A stretch of DNA of 64,000 nucleotides from positions 82,424 to 146,423 of the forward strand of contig JAGUXE010000166.1 in the NCBI GenBank assembly GCA_020061995.1, given 5' to 3'. Under the pieces are notes generated by a model. The model saw only the letters and a list, made by a program, of their open reading frames with translations, was not told where the DNA came from and searched no databases. The translations under genes and the position numbers were made by a program. The first letter of the stretch is position 1, and each line of letters starts with the position of its first letter. Source of the stretch: Ignavibacteriales bacterium (GTDB lineage: Bacteria > Bacteroidota > Ignavibacteria > Ignavibacteriales > Ignavibacteriaceae). Positions 1-9,292 of this stretch are shown in pieces.

Positions 1-2212
1 ATAAAATCAAAAGAAGAAACATTGCAGTTAAAATTCCCAAAGAATATAAAGGCTGCCAGGTAAGGAAACTCATCACCTCCATTATTGTGTGGCTTCCGAA
101 AGCAAGTAGAAATTTCTCAAAAAAAATGTCAGTTCTTAAATGGTATAATATACTGCTTGTTATTAATGCCAGAACTGCTGATGCTGCTATCGAAAGAACC
201 GCGGTATGTAATCCCGAAATAATTCGTAAATCTCTAATATCAGCATAAAAATTATAAGGACGAAGGAGTGCACGTGAACTATCTTCTCTAAATTTTCTTC
301 CGGTGTTAACTAAAAATCCTATCATTAAAGCCAATACCAATCCGAAAAGAATAAATACCATCGGCGCATCATCTTTTCTAACACCGAGAGGAATTGTAAC
401 TCTCTCCAAATTATTCAATTTTGATTGAATAACTTTGTAGGTAATCCGGTTTAAATTTCTTTTTTCACTGAGAATCCCAAGACGAATAACCTTATCAATA
501 TTATAACCTGAAGCAATTGAGTGATAATCGCTTCGATAATCGAACATAGTATTTAAGAAAAAACCGGCGCTATAATTTTCTTCAGAAAAAGAAATTAAAT
601 CAGCGAAGTATTTTGCCTGAGCTTCATAAGTGAATTCGTTTGTATAACCGGTTGAACTTCCGAGGTTTGCGATATATCCCGCTTCGCTAATGAATAATTT
701 TCCTCTTCCGACTAATTCACTCAAATTATTATAAGTCTCTTTATCTTCAGCAATCGAACGATTAATAAATTCAAATCCGTAAAGATCGAGTTCCGGAAAG
801 TCTATTCCATCAAAGGATGCAAACGAAGCATAAACCAGCAAAGATTTATAATTTTTTAATAATTGAGATAACTGTTTTATGTATTCAATAGAACCAACTG
901 AAGTTGACACATAACCGGTTCCGAGTCCAAAGCCTGCTATTGAACTAAAGTCTCTGAAGGCAGCCGCAAACTGGTTTAAATAATTTTTTGACCTCACAAG
1001 AAAATTCTGAGATTCGATAACCCCTTCAGGAATCGAATTAACCGGAATTTCGATAAACGCCAATAAACCATATTTTTCACAGAGTGAAATCAAATAGGGA
1101 TGGGGTGTATGAAATGCAAATCGAACAGCATTAAAGCCTGTCTCTTTAATTAATCTAAGGTCCTCTTCCATTGCATCATAAGTAAGCATTGATAAAAAGG
1201 ATTCATTCGAGGGTATATATGTTACCCCTTTTAATTGATAAGATTTTCCGTTTAGATAGAGTGAATCTTTTGATGAATGTATGTTATAAAAACTTACACT
1301 TTTAGTTACTTCGTCAATTACAATTCCATCTTTTGAAACCTCTATTTGTACTGCATATTTATGTGGTGAATCCGGATGCCACAAGGTTGGGTTTATATCA
1401 AAATTTTGGACTAAGTTTTTTTCTTTTCCCTTAGTAATTTGAACAGAGATTGTTGAGGTTGCAACAACTGATTTGTCATCGGAAATTAAATTGAATTTAA
1501 CATCAAACCAATTAGATTTTAACGCTGAATCAGGTTGAATTTTGAAATTTGTATTTTCAATTTTTGATGTAACGGTAAGTTTGAATTTATTGTTCCCTCC
1601 TAAATATTTGTAGGAGGATGAAAAAGAAGAGACGAAAATATTCGGCACAACCCGAATATAGACATCACGAAAAATTCCCCCGATATGTGCGGGAGCTAAA
1701 AATCGCTGCTTCACCGGAATAGTGTTTTCGGAATCTAATTTGGATGAAATCTTAACTGATAAAATATTTCTTTTATCATGCCTCAATAAATCTTTAGGAA
1801 GTATAAAAGAAAATGGAAAATCGCCTCCGGTGTGCCTATAAATCAGAGAGTTGTTAATTGAAATATCGGCTGAATAATTCAATCCCAAAAAATGAAGATC
1901 AAAGTTACTATTTGTTAAATCTTTATAGCTCAGCTCAAAAGATTTTTCAAAGACTAATTCTGCTTCACTATTATAAAATGATGGGACCGAGACAGTCGTT
2001 TTCTGTTTTGCATCATCATCGGCAAAATAGACGTTCCACTTTCCGTTTAAGTGAATTACCTTACGAACCCCGGATTCTTCAATAAAATTAAATAAAGAAT
2101 TGGAGTTGTTTTGCGAGGCTAATTCTTTAAAAACAACCTGTGCAAATGATGTTTGGATGGAAAAAGATAAAAGAACGGAGAAAATAAGAAAGTAAAATCT
2201 GTAAACCGTCAT
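1..2212 (-). CDS. Glycoside hydrolase family 2-like protein with membrane C-terminus, partial (3' end outside window)
   Basis: The frame is open from an ATG at 2212 to the window edge, giving 737 codons without a stop. It starts with a signal peptide (MTVYRFYFLIFSVLLSF…) and then shows a GH2 sugar-binding/jelly-roll region (LNGKWNVYF near residue 40; APAHIGGIFRDVYIR near 180), an immunoglobulin-like sandwich, and a TIM barrel beginning at LKGVTYIPSNE (about 330). GH2 enzymes are exo-acting beta-galactosidases, mannosidases or glucuronidases. The nucleophile-type segment KLFISEAG is present near residue 509. Where the acid/base Asn-Glu is expected (about residue 428) the protein reads GFGLGTGY, so that glutamate is missing. 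The last 110 residues are hydrophobic and look like several membrane spans, which is unusual for GH2. It stands alone and diverges from rpsT. The family call is firm, but activity is doubtful. Confidence 0.8.
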   Translation of the reverse strand, partial: MTVYRFYFLIFSVLLSFSIQTSFAQVVFKELASQNNSNSLFNFIEESGVRKVIHLNGKWNVYFADDDAKQKTTVSVPSFYNSEAELVFEKSFELSYKDLTNSNFDLHFLGLNYSADISINNSLIYRHTGGDFPFSFILPKDLLRHDKRNILSVKISSKLDSENTIPVKQRFLAPAHIGGIFRDVYIRVVPNIFVSSFSSSYKYLGGNNKFKLTVTSKIENTNFKIQPDSALKSNWFDVKFNLISDDKSVVATSTISVQITKGKEKNLVQNFDINPTLWHPDSPHKYAVQIEVSKDGIVIDEVTKSVSFYNIHSSKDSLYLNGKSYQLKGVTYIPSNESFLSMLTYDAMEEDLRLIKETGFNAVRFAFHTPHPYLISLCEKYGLLAFIEIPVNSIPEGVIESQNFLVRSKNYLNQFAAAFRDFSSIAGFGLGTGYVSTSVGSIEYIKQLSQLLKNYKSLLVYASFASFDGIDFPELDLYGFEFINRSIAEDKETYNNLSELVGRGKLFISEAGYIANLGSSTGYTNEFTYEAQAKYFADLISFSEENYSAGFFLNTMFDYRSDYHSIASGYNIDKVIRLGILSEKRNLNRITYKVIQSKLNNLERVTIPLGVRKDDAPMVFILFGLVLALMIGFLVNTGRKFREDSSRALLRPYNFYADIRDLRIISGLHTAVLSIAASAVLALITSSILYHLRTDIFFEKFLLAFGSHTIMEVMSFLTWQPLYSLGILTAMFLLLIL

Positions 2213-2439
2213 CAACAGTAGTTTTCCTAAAATTGTAAAATCAAACCACAAATATACTATATTGAGGTAGGGGAAATCAATACAAAAGTAGGGTCACCTA
2301 AAGGAGTCATATAAGCTCAAACTCATAAGGCGTTTGTATGTAAAGGGTTAACTATTTGAGAGTTCTATTTATTTTTTGAAAAAGTATGGAAAAGTGGTTC
2401 AAAAGAGGGATTAAACGGGGTAGGGTTAGAATTTTTTAT

Positions 2440-2468
2440 TTGACAGAGGTGAAATTTAGTTATATATT
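2440..2468 (+). promoter_or_regulatory. Sigma70-type promoter of rpsT
   Basis: TTGACA at 2440-2445 and TATATT at 2463-2468 are separated by 17 nt, a near-consensus housekeeping promoter 37 nt upstream of the rpsT start. Nothing else in the 293-bp gap between the GH2-like gene and rpsT looks like a gene. Confidence 0.7.
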
Positions 2469-2505
2469 AAGGGTCAATTTTTTCAAGATTATAAGGCACT
2501 AAGTA

Positions 2506-2769
2506 ATGGCAAATCATAAATCTGCTAAAAAGAGAATATTAGTAAGCGCAAAGAAGAGAGCTGTAAATAAAAACACAATTTCTAAATTGAAGACTTTAAC
2601 AAAAAAAGTTTTATCTTCAACTGAAAAGACCGAAGCAGAAGGATTATACAAAGAAGCAGTTGCATTTATCGATAGAATTGCTACAAAAGGAAAAATACAC
2701 CGTAATACAGCAGCAAGAAGAAAATCTGCTTTAACGGGGCATGTAAACGGTTTAACCGTTACTCAATAA
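2506..2769 (+). CDS. rpsT: 30S ribosomal protein S20
   Basis: An 87-residue basic protein beginning MANHKSAKKRI, with the S20 helical bundle pattern and the conserved segment KGKIHRNTAARRKSAL near the C-terminus. S20 binds 16S rRNA early in assembly of the small subunit. Length and start match the family. AAGG about 10 nt upstream may serve as a ribosome binding site. It is preceded by a strong sigma70-like promoter and followed 73 nt later by tRNA-Asn, so the two may share a transcript that ends at the hairpin after the tRNA. Confidence 0.97.
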   Translation: MANHKSAKKRILVSAKKRAVNKNTISKLKTLTKKVLSSTEKTEAEGLYKEAVAFIDRIATKGKIHRNTAARRKSALTGHVNGLTVTQ

Positions 2770-2842
2770 AGTAATATATTCAGTTCGTTGGTTGACAAGT
2801 TCAACCATTATTCTTAATTTTATGTTCTAAAAAAAATAGTAT

Positions 2843-2917
2843 TCCGCGATAGCTCAATGGTGGAGCATTCGGCTGTTAACCGAAGGGTTGCAGGTTCGAG
2901 TCCTGCTCGCGGAGCCA
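2843..2917 (+). tRNA. tRNA-Asn (anticodon GTT)
   Basis: The cloverleaf can be drawn by eye. The acceptor stem TCCGCGA (2843-2849) pairs with TCGCGGA (2907-2913), followed by discriminator G and an encoded CCA (2915-2917). The anticodon stem TTCGG/CCGAA holds the loop CTGTTAA with GTT at 2875-2877. The T arm contains GGTTCGAGTCC. A GTT anticodon reads Asn codons. Confidence 0.97.
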
Positions 2918-2956
2918 AAGAACCCCATCCAAAAGGTTGGGGTTCTTTATTTTAAT
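2918..2956 (+). terminator. Intrinsic terminator after tRNA-Asn
   Basis: AAGAACCCCATCC, an AAAA loop and GGTTGGGGTTCTT form a 13-bp stem with one mismatch, directly followed by TATTTTAAT. It lies between the tRNA and the stop of the convergent minus-strand gene and may also slow transcription from that side. Confidence 0.85.
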
Positions 2957-2970
2957 CACTTCACATTTTT

Positions 2971-5900
2971 TTACTTTACCTTAATAACCACAAAAGTAAC
3001 ATCATCATCAGGTTCTAAATTATTTGTCCAACGCATTCCTTCTTCTTTAAGATGGTTGACAATTTCTTCCGGTTCTCTCCGTGCGGTTTTCTCGAAACAA
3101 TACCTTGCCCGACTGTAACCGTATAGTTCATCTTTTTCGTTTTTCAGTTCAGCGAATCCATCACTCATCAATAGTAAAGTATCTCCTCTCTCTATGCGAG
3201 ATTCTTTCACTTCATAGGAAACCCCTTTCATAGCACCCAATGGCATATTGCTGATTACAACTTCTTCGATGGTTTGACTATTTTTTCTATAGATTAATAG
3301 TGGAGGCATACCCGCATTTGTAGTTACTATTTTGTTATTACTTATTTGTACGCAAGTAAGCGCCATCATTAATCTGCCGAGCTGCATATCTTTTATTGCT
3401 GAACTTGCATTTTCAAAAAATGGTTTTAGTTCTTTGTTGGTTCTATCCGACATAAAAAGTGATTTCATAATAGAGACCATCATTCCCGACATCATTCCAT
3501 GTCCGGTCGCATCTCCAAGAACTACAGTTAGTGTACCATCAAGATGAAGATGAAAATCGTAATAATCGCCCCCAACTTCGGTGGCAGTTTTCATATAGAC
3601 AGCAATATCAAGATTCGGAAGTTGAGGTAGTCCTTTCGGAAGCATTGAAAGCTGCAGATTACGGGCTTCTTCAAGTTCTTTTGTCTTTCTATCATTCTCA
3701 ATCTGGAGGAATTTCTTGTTTTCGTTTTCCTTTCTTCTCTCTAATTCATACTTTCTTATTCCGCCTAACACTCCTACAAAACCGATAATATAAATTCCAT
3801 ATGCCCACCACGTAAGCCACCAGGGGGGATTAATCCTAAATGAATAAACATCTTCATTTGTTTTTACTCCATTTGATGTGATAGCCCTAACTCTGAAAGT
3901 ATAATTCCCCGAAGGAAGATTTTGATATTCGACATATGGGAGAACTGACGGACGAGACCATTCTTTATCAAATCCCTCTAAGAAATGTTCATAGCTCGAT
4001 TGACGGGGGTCTCTGTAATTAAGAGCCGCATAATTAAAGACAAATGAATTTTCTGAGCTTGAAAGAGTTCGAGGATATGAATAATAATAAAACTGTTTAT
4101 TAACGCTTACAGAAGTAATCTTTAAGGGATAATTTTTTTGTTCACTTTTATAAATGTAAAGCCCAACTCCATTAAAAAACAATACCATATTTCCGAAACC
4201 ATCAAGTGTAGAAGAAGAAGGGACTCCGGTGGCAATATTTTCGTCAGTGGGAAATAATTGGAACTGATCGCCCTCAGTTTTTATCGACCCCAAAGGGGAT
4301 GAGAAATAAACAATTTCTCTAAAACGATCAAGAACGGGATTTGAAAGTCCGGCTGAAGGAAGCCCATCTTTCTTGGTATAGAATTTTAGATTAGTTCCGT
4401 CAAAAATTACAAGCCCTCTCCCTCTAAGCCTGATATATAAATTTTCTCCGGCCTGGATATCCGTTTTAGTTCCCGCAACACTTGCCCCTTTTAAAATTCT
4501 GAAATCAGCATTTGCATTTACACTATCAATTAAGTTGACAAAACTTTTTCCGTTAAAGACATAAAAACCACCAACCGTTAAGAAGTAGACTCCATTCTTC
4601 AGTTTACCAACGTAGTGAAGCTGTTCTGAAGGGACGTTCCAACTTTTCGGCGGTTTTGTCCACGACTTCCCATCATATAACATTATTTCCGAATGAGCAG
4701 AAGAAATATCCTTTATGGTCTCAGCAAATATTCCAATGAACCAAAGCCTCTTATCATTATCTTCAATTAGATTAAACAAACTATATTTACTACTATTATC
4801 CTCATTACTAAAAGGGGATTTAATCTCTGCAAATTTTTCTCCATCAAATCGCCCGAGATAGTAATCAGATTTAATGAGCTTATCGGCAGCAGGTCTTACA
4901 TAGTTTTCCCAGGTATAAATATCACCATCGCTTGTTTCAAGTATGTTTGATGTGCTATAATGCTTACCGCCTTTTTCAGAAATACTCTTAGGTTTCAGAA
5001 TCACTTCCCCGTCACTATTTAAAATTTTATTTACCATAGTGACTCCATTGGAGGTTGCAATCCAAATTCGCTTTTGGGAATCCTGATAAGTCTTAAAGGA
5101 GATGTTACTGGCAAGCCCATCTTCTTCAGTAATTGTTCGCAATTTATCACCATCCCAAACATTCAGACCCACGTTTTCGGTTCTTGCATAATCGGGAATT
5201 TCACTATACGAATATGAAACCCAAACCCAGCCATCACGGTCTGCGTAAGGATTTGTGATACCGCCTTGTGTTAATAATAAGCCATCTTTTTTTGTTAGCA
5301 TTTTGGAGTAATTAGTATAATATATTCCCAAGCCCTTTGTGGTATTTAATAAAATCCCATCATCGAGGGGAATTCCGTAAAAGCCATTCAGTGCATCGAA
5401 TTTAACCAATTTCTCATTGCTAAGTGAAAAGAGTTGATCGGGATATTTTGAACTTTGGTCTTCTATAGTTCCGGGCAAAACGAATAACTCAGGAAAATAT
5501 TTGTTAGGCTTTGTAAAAAGAGCATTTGTAAATCGAAAATCGTTTATTGTTTTGCCGGATTTCAGATCTTTAAAATCATTCATTCCCTTCATAATATCTG
5601 ATGGTTTCCACTTACCGTTATCAAATTCATAAATAATGTTATTATTGGTATTGAACAACTCACCGTCGAAGAAAAATGTAGTTAAAAATAATTTATTCAG
5701 GTTTTTACTGTAATAAACCTGTAATGGACGCTGATCAGATTTAAGCTGCTTCATCATGTCTGTAAACTGGTGGAATTTATTCCCATCGTACATTAAGACA
5801 CCGGAATTATTAGCAGTTTCTATTATTAAACTTCCACCATTAAATGCCATCCATGTGTTTCCTTCCTTATCAATCGATGAACGCAAAGCATCAGGAAAGA

Positions 5901-6606
5901 AATTTGCTCCCTTAAGTGTAACGCCCAATGACTCATCTACCCTTGCAAATTTTCCATTTTTGTATAACGCTAAATATGCTCCTTCAAAAGTTCGGGTGTT
6001 GCGTCCAGAAGAATTAAATATCAAATCTCCATAAGGAGTTTCAATGAAATCAGTGGCGTTATCGAGAGGAAAGTTAGTAGAATCGAAAACAGTAAACCTA
6101 TCATTTTGGAAATATGTTAATCCCCCGTTATTTTTTTTATCCACGTACGGTGTTGTGGATCCAATCCAAATGCGGCCTTTACTGTCGGGTCTAATAAATG
6201 AAATTATTTGACCGGAAGATCCTTTTATAACATATCCCTCTTTTTCAGTATATACTTTAAATTCTTTTCCAGTAAAAGATATAAATTTTGTAGGCGATGC
6301 AAAGTACATTTTATTGTTTGTTGAATCGTAATACATACTTTGCATTGTCGGTAATCCAATATCAGTTCCAATTTCTTCAAATTCGTAACCATTAAATCTG
6401 TACGTTCCTTCAATTCCTGAAATCCAGATGAAACCATCTTTAGTTTGAACAATATTGGAAATAGCTGTAGAGGGCAAACCTTCTTTGTTAGTGTATTCAA
6501 TCAAATCAGCATTTGCTTCTGTCTTTTGTTTTTGCTGCGGGCTAATCACTATCGAAAACAAGAGTGAAAATAGTAATAAGTTACTTTTTAAAGATTTGAG
6601 CTTCAT
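2971..6606 (-). CDS. Exported beta-propeller sensor with SpoIIE/PP2C-type serine phosphatase output
   Basis: About 1,211 residues. A signal peptide is followed by a long region of two-component-regulator-propeller repeats (GFIWISG, GRIWIGS, KRIWIATSNGV, KRLWFIG), a Y_Y_Y-type Ig domain (SYEHFLEGFDKEWS; LPSGNYTFRVRA), one membrane span (WWLTWWAYGIYIIGFVGVLGG), a short coiled coil and a C-terminal PP2C domain. Phosphatase signatures are VGGDYYDF, LGDATGHGM, MSDGFAEL and the terminal PDDDVTFVVIKVK. The periplasmic propeller would sense a ligand and the cytoplasmic phosphatase would act on a STAS protein. This is the hybrid two-component layout with a phosphatase in place of the kinase. The ATG at 6606 has GGAG six nt upstream; a further in-frame ATG at 6618 lies before that site and is less likely. 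The ligand is unknown. Confidence 0.9.
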   Translation of the reverse strand: MKLKSLKSNLLLFSLLFSIVISPQQKQKTEANADLIEYTNKEGLPSTAISNIVQTKDGFIWISGIEGTYRFNGYEFEEIGTDIGLPTMQSMYYDSTNNKMYFASPTKFISFTGKEFKVYTEKEGYVIKGSSGQIISFIRPDSKGRIWIGSTTPYVDKKNNGGLTYFQNDRFTVFDSTNFPLDNATDFIETPYGDLIFNSSGRNTRTFEGAYLALYKNGKFARVDESLGVTLKGANFFPDALRSSIDKEGNTWMAFNGGSLIIETANNSGVLMYDGNKFHQFTDMMKQLKSDQRPLQVYYSKNLNKLFLTTFFFDGELFNTNNNIIYEFDNGKWKPSDIMKGMNDFKDLKSGKTINDFRFTNALFTKPNKYFPELFVLPGTIEDQSSKYPDQLFSLSNEKLVKFDALNGFYGIPLDDGILLNTTKGLGIYYTNYSKMLTKKDGLLLTQGGITNPYADRDGWVWVSYSYSEIPDYARTENVGLNVWDGDKLRTITEEDGLASNISFKTYQDSQKRIWIATSNGVTMVNKILNSDGEVILKPKSISEKGGKHYSTSNILETSDGDIYTWENYVRPAADKLIKSDYYLGRFDGEKFAEIKSPFSNEDNSSKYSLFNLIEDNDKRLWFIGIFAETIKDISSAHSEIMLYDGKSWTKPPKSWNVPSEQLHYVGKLKNGVYFLTVGGFYVFNGKSFVNLIDSVNANADFRILKGASVAGTKTDIQAGENLYIRLRGRGLVIFDGTNLKFYTKKDGLPSAGLSNPVLDRFREIVYFSSPLGSIKTEGDQFQLFPTDENIATGVPSSSTLDGFGNMVLFFNGVGLYIYKSEQKNYPLKITSVSVNKQFYYYSYPRTLSSSENSFVFNYAALNYRDPRQSSYEHFLEGFDKEWSRPSVLPYVEYQNLPSGNYTFRVRAITSNGVKTNEDVYSFRINPPWWLTWWAYGIYIIGFVGVLGGIRKYELERRKENENKKFLQIENDRKTKELEEARNLQLSMLPKGLPQLPNLDIAVYMKTATEVGGDYYDFHLHLDGTLTVVLGDATGHGMMSGMMVSIMKSLFMSDRTNKELKPFFENASSAIKDMQLGRLMMALTCVQISNNKIVTTNAGMPPLLIYRKNSQTIEEVVISNMPLGAMKGVSYEVKESRIERGDTLLLMSDGFAELKNEKDELYGYSRARYCFEKTARREPEEIVNHLKEEGMRWTNNLEPDDDVTFVVIKVK

Positions 6607-6700
6607 AAGATTCTCCATATCAACTCATTGTAAATGCACATTACACAAACAGACTTAATGCAGATATATTTATAAAAAATTTATTCATTATTTTGATTAA

Positions 6701-6717
6701 ATAAACCAAAGGTTTAT
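6701..6717 (-). terminator. Weak hairpin downstream of the amidohydrolase pair
   Basis: ATAAACC (6701-6707), AAA loop and GGTTTAT (6711-6717) form a perfect 7-bp stem just past the stop of the gene ending at 6743. The following minus-strand sequence is only moderately T-rich, so termination is a guess. Confidence 0.3.
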
Positions 6718-6742
6718 ACCCTGAGATATTTTTAGTATATCT

Positions 6743-7921
6743 CTATTTGCAATCTTTTTTTATGATTTCCCCATTGATAATTACTTCACATGCGTGAGTT
6801 GTATATTCAAACGGATTTCCGTCAAACACAACAATGTCAGCATCTTTCCCTTTCTCAAGGCTACCGACCTTTTTGTCAATATTAAGTATTCTAGCTGCAT
6901 CAATTGTAATCGACGATAATGATTGCTCAAAAGTAAGTCCGTTTGCTACTGCTATAGCTGCCTCAAACAGAACATTTCTTACTTTTGGAACATACGATTC
7001 ATAACCCCCCTGTATGGCAAACGAGACATTATTATCCTTTAACAATTTTGGCGTAGTATAAGAAATATTTTTAGTTCGTCCCATCATTGGATGAAGGAGT
7101 ATAGCGACTTTAGATTTGATAATTTCATCTTTAACCAGGTATGCTTCTGCAGCGCCATCAAGTATTAAATCAAAGCTGAATTCTTCTGCAAGTCTTAATG
7201 CCCCAAGTATGTCTACTGAAGTATTTGCAGTGATAATTGCTTTTACTTTTCTGTTTAATATATCGGTCAGAATTTCATTCTTAAGATTTAATTCAACCTT
7301 TCCCGCATTTTTTTGAGCTTTATAATTTTGAGCCCCAATAAAAGCAGACCTTAACATAGCAATCCCTTTCGGTCTACTCCCCGGAGTTTTAAACTGTCCG
7401 GAAATATTATTCCCTAATGAGAAGGTAACAGCATAGACACTATCAAGAATGGAACTACCCAACTCTCCGGTAGTTTTAATAATCATTGTTTGACCCGATG
7501 CTAATGCCCCAGGCGCATGTCCTGTATTGACAGTTGTAATCCCAAAACCAGCCAGCCATGCTATTAATGGGTCGTTAGGATTGTATGCATCAAAGGCACG
7601 TAGCTCCGGTTGAATGGGGTCAGAATATTCGAGTTGATCCTGGTCGTGCTTCTGATTAGAAATTCCTGATAAACCGACGACCGTTCGTGAATCAATTAAT
7701 CCGGGAGTAACATATTCCCCCACAATTATTCTATAACCCTCGGGAATCACAATGTCATCTTGCTTCCCGACAATTTCAATTTTCTCTTTATTAATCAATA
7801 CAATTCCATTTTCAATAACTTCACCGGCCATTGTATAAACTTTTTTCCCTTTGACTGCTATTTGTGCAGTTGCCTGGAAAGAAATCAGACTTAACATCAA
7901 TAGAATAAATAGTATTCTCAT
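6743..7921 (-). CDS. Amidohydrolase-fold protein lacking the metal-binding histidines
   Basis: A 392-residue protein with an N-terminal signal peptide (MRILFILLMLSLISFQATAQ) and the overall amidohydrolase layout: a small beta domain, VTPGLIDSRTVVG, a TIM barrel and a C-terminal KKVGSLEKGKDADIVVFDG segment. The paralogue directly upstream in the operon has THSHIG, HFHTHRADD, LHHVSEAW and HTDD at the metal and catalytic positions. Here these read DSRTVVG, ITANTSVD, LDGAAEAY and IQGGYES, so every recognisable zinc ligand is gone. It may be a non-catalytic partner of the upstream enzyme. The 2-nt gap to that gene implies co-transcription and perhaps a complex. The family fold is clear and loss of activity is inferred from the missing ligands. 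Confidence 0.85.
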   Translation of the reverse strand: MRILFILLMLSLISFQATAQIAVKGKKVYTMAGEVIENGIVLINKEKIEIVGKQDDIVIPEGYRIIVGEYVTPGLIDSRTVVGLSGISNQKHDQDQLEYSDPIQPELRAFDAYNPNDPLIAWLAGFGITTVNTGHAPGALASGQTMIIKTTGELGSSILDSVYAVTFSLGNNISGQFKTPGSRPKGIAMLRSAFIGAQNYKAQKNAGKVELNLKNEILTDILNRKVKAIITANTSVDILGALRLAEEFSFDLILDGAAEAYLVKDEIIKSKVAILLHPMMGRTKNISYTTPKLLKDNNVSFAIQGGYESYVPKVRNVLFEAAIAVANGLTFEQSLSSITIDAARILNIDKKVGSLEKGKDADIVVFDGNPFEYTTHACEVIINGEIIKKDCK

Positions 7922-7923
7922 TT

Positions 7924-9225
7924 TTATTCATCTCCTTCACAATGACTTAAATGCCCACTGCTTCTGTAAACATCATACCCACCCACGGCATATTTTAAGT
8001 CGTTTTCGTCGGTTCTATCAAAAGTTTTAACTCCCTCAATCCAAGTCTCTTCAATTTTTGTATAAACCGAAAAAGGTTCACCTGACAAAACAATAAAATC
8101 GGCATCCTTACCAACTTCTAAAGACCCAACTCTATCGGCAAGTTCTAATTGTTTTGCTCCGTTAATTGTTAAAGCTTTAATTGCTTGTTCTTCGGATAAT
8201 CCACTTCTTACAGCGAGCGCGGCACTTCTTAAGAACAGCCTTGAATCAGTAATAAAATCATCGGTATGAATGGAGATTTCAACCCCCGCATCCGCTAAAA
8301 TTTTCGCCGTTTCAAATTTTAATTCGAGAGTCTCAAGTTTACCGCCCGGTGAATCAATTACAATTACGGAGCAACCTACTTTTGCATCTGCGATTTCTTT
8401 AGTTACTTTCCAAGCTTCACTTACGTGATGAAGCACTACATTAAAACCAAACTCCTCCTTTAATCGAAGAACGGTCAATACATCATCAGCCCGGTGAGTA
8501 TGAAAGTGAACCATTCTTTTTTTATCAAGAATTTGAACTAAAGCATCCAATTCAAGATCCTTCGAAGGAAGTTTTGATTTATCGTTACCTGCTTGTTCAA
8601 TTTTCTTTTTATAATCTAAAGCTTTATAAAATAAGCTTCTAATTATTGCCGCCGATTTACCGCGTGTATTTGGAAAAGGTTTTTCTTTCATGGAATTTGT
8701 ACCGTTAGCCATTTTCATACCGCCAACTATTCCTTCCGTAGGATTGTCAGCAAAAATCATTTCGTATACATTTGTTACTTTTTTGGGTTTAAGATAAATG
8801 GTTTGACCACTCATCAAGTGTCCGGAGCCGGGCATAATGTTGATAGTGGTTATTCCGCCTGCACGCGCTCTGTTAAATGAATCGTGAAATGGATTAATAG
8901 CATCCATAATCCTCAACGATGGTTGAGTAGGAGAATCCGAATCAAATCCCCAATCCATTCCTATATGTGAATGTGTATCGATAAGACCCGGGAGAATAAC
9001 TTTTCCGGACAAATCTACAACTTCGTGTTTATCCGAAAAATTAGTATTATCATATTCACCCACATAAATGATTTTACCCTTTTCGACAATTAAAGAGCCG
9101 TTGTTAATAATTTTTCCTGTTGCAGTGTAAATCTTACCATTAATAAATGCGGTAGGTTTATTCTGTCCATTTATTGAAATAGCGATTAGCAAAAGCAAGG
9201 AAATTAGATTTGTGAAACGGAACAT
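7924..9225 (-). CDS. Exported amidohydrolase (imidazolonepropionase/prolidase-like)
   Basis: 433 residues from the ATG at 9225, which has AAAAGGAG five nt upstream; an in-frame ATG at 9264 lacks such a site and would put a charged tail before the signal peptide (MFRFTNLISLLLLIAIS). The metal site is visible: LPGLIDTHSHIG gives the HxH on strand 1, and HFHTHRADD, VVLHHVSEAW and SIHTDD supply later histidines and the catalytic Asp. The C-terminus carries ADRVGSLEVGKDADFIVLSG, typical of the superfamily. Such exported enzymes hydrolyse C-N bonds of dipeptides or cyclic amides, but the substrate cannot be named. It lies inside a cluster of signalling phosphatases, just upstream of its ligand-less paralogue. 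Confidence 0.88.
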   Translation of the reverse strand: MFRFTNLISLLLLIAISINGQNKPTAFINGKIYTATGKIINNGSLIVEKGKIIYVGEYDNTNFSDKHEVVDLSGKVILPGLIDTHSHIGMDWGFDSDSPTQPSLRIMDAINPFHDSFNRARAGGITTINIMPGSGHLMSGQTIYLKPKKVTNVYEMIFADNPTEGIVGGMKMANGTNSMKEKPFPNTRGKSAAIIRSLFYKALDYKKKIEQAGNDKSKLPSKDLELDALVQILDKKRMVHFHTHRADDVLTVLRLKEEFGFNVVLHHVSEAWKVTKEIADAKVGCSVIVIDSPGGKLETLELKFETAKILADAGVEISIHTDDFITDSRLFLRSAALAVRSGLSEEQAIKALTINGAKQLELADRVGSLEVGKDADFIVLSGEPFSVYTKIEETWIEGVKTFDRTDENDLKYAVGGYDVYRSSGHLSHCEGDE

Positions 9226-9292
9226 ATTACTCCTTTTTATTTTATTTTTAATTACAACAAACATAACGTCATTCCGTTTTGGCGGAAAAGCG

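Noticed and set aside
2971..2990. Terminator for the propeller-phosphatase gene on the minus strand
   Set aside because: The only nearby hairpin (2918-2950) has its T tract on the plus strand and only three T residues on the minus side.
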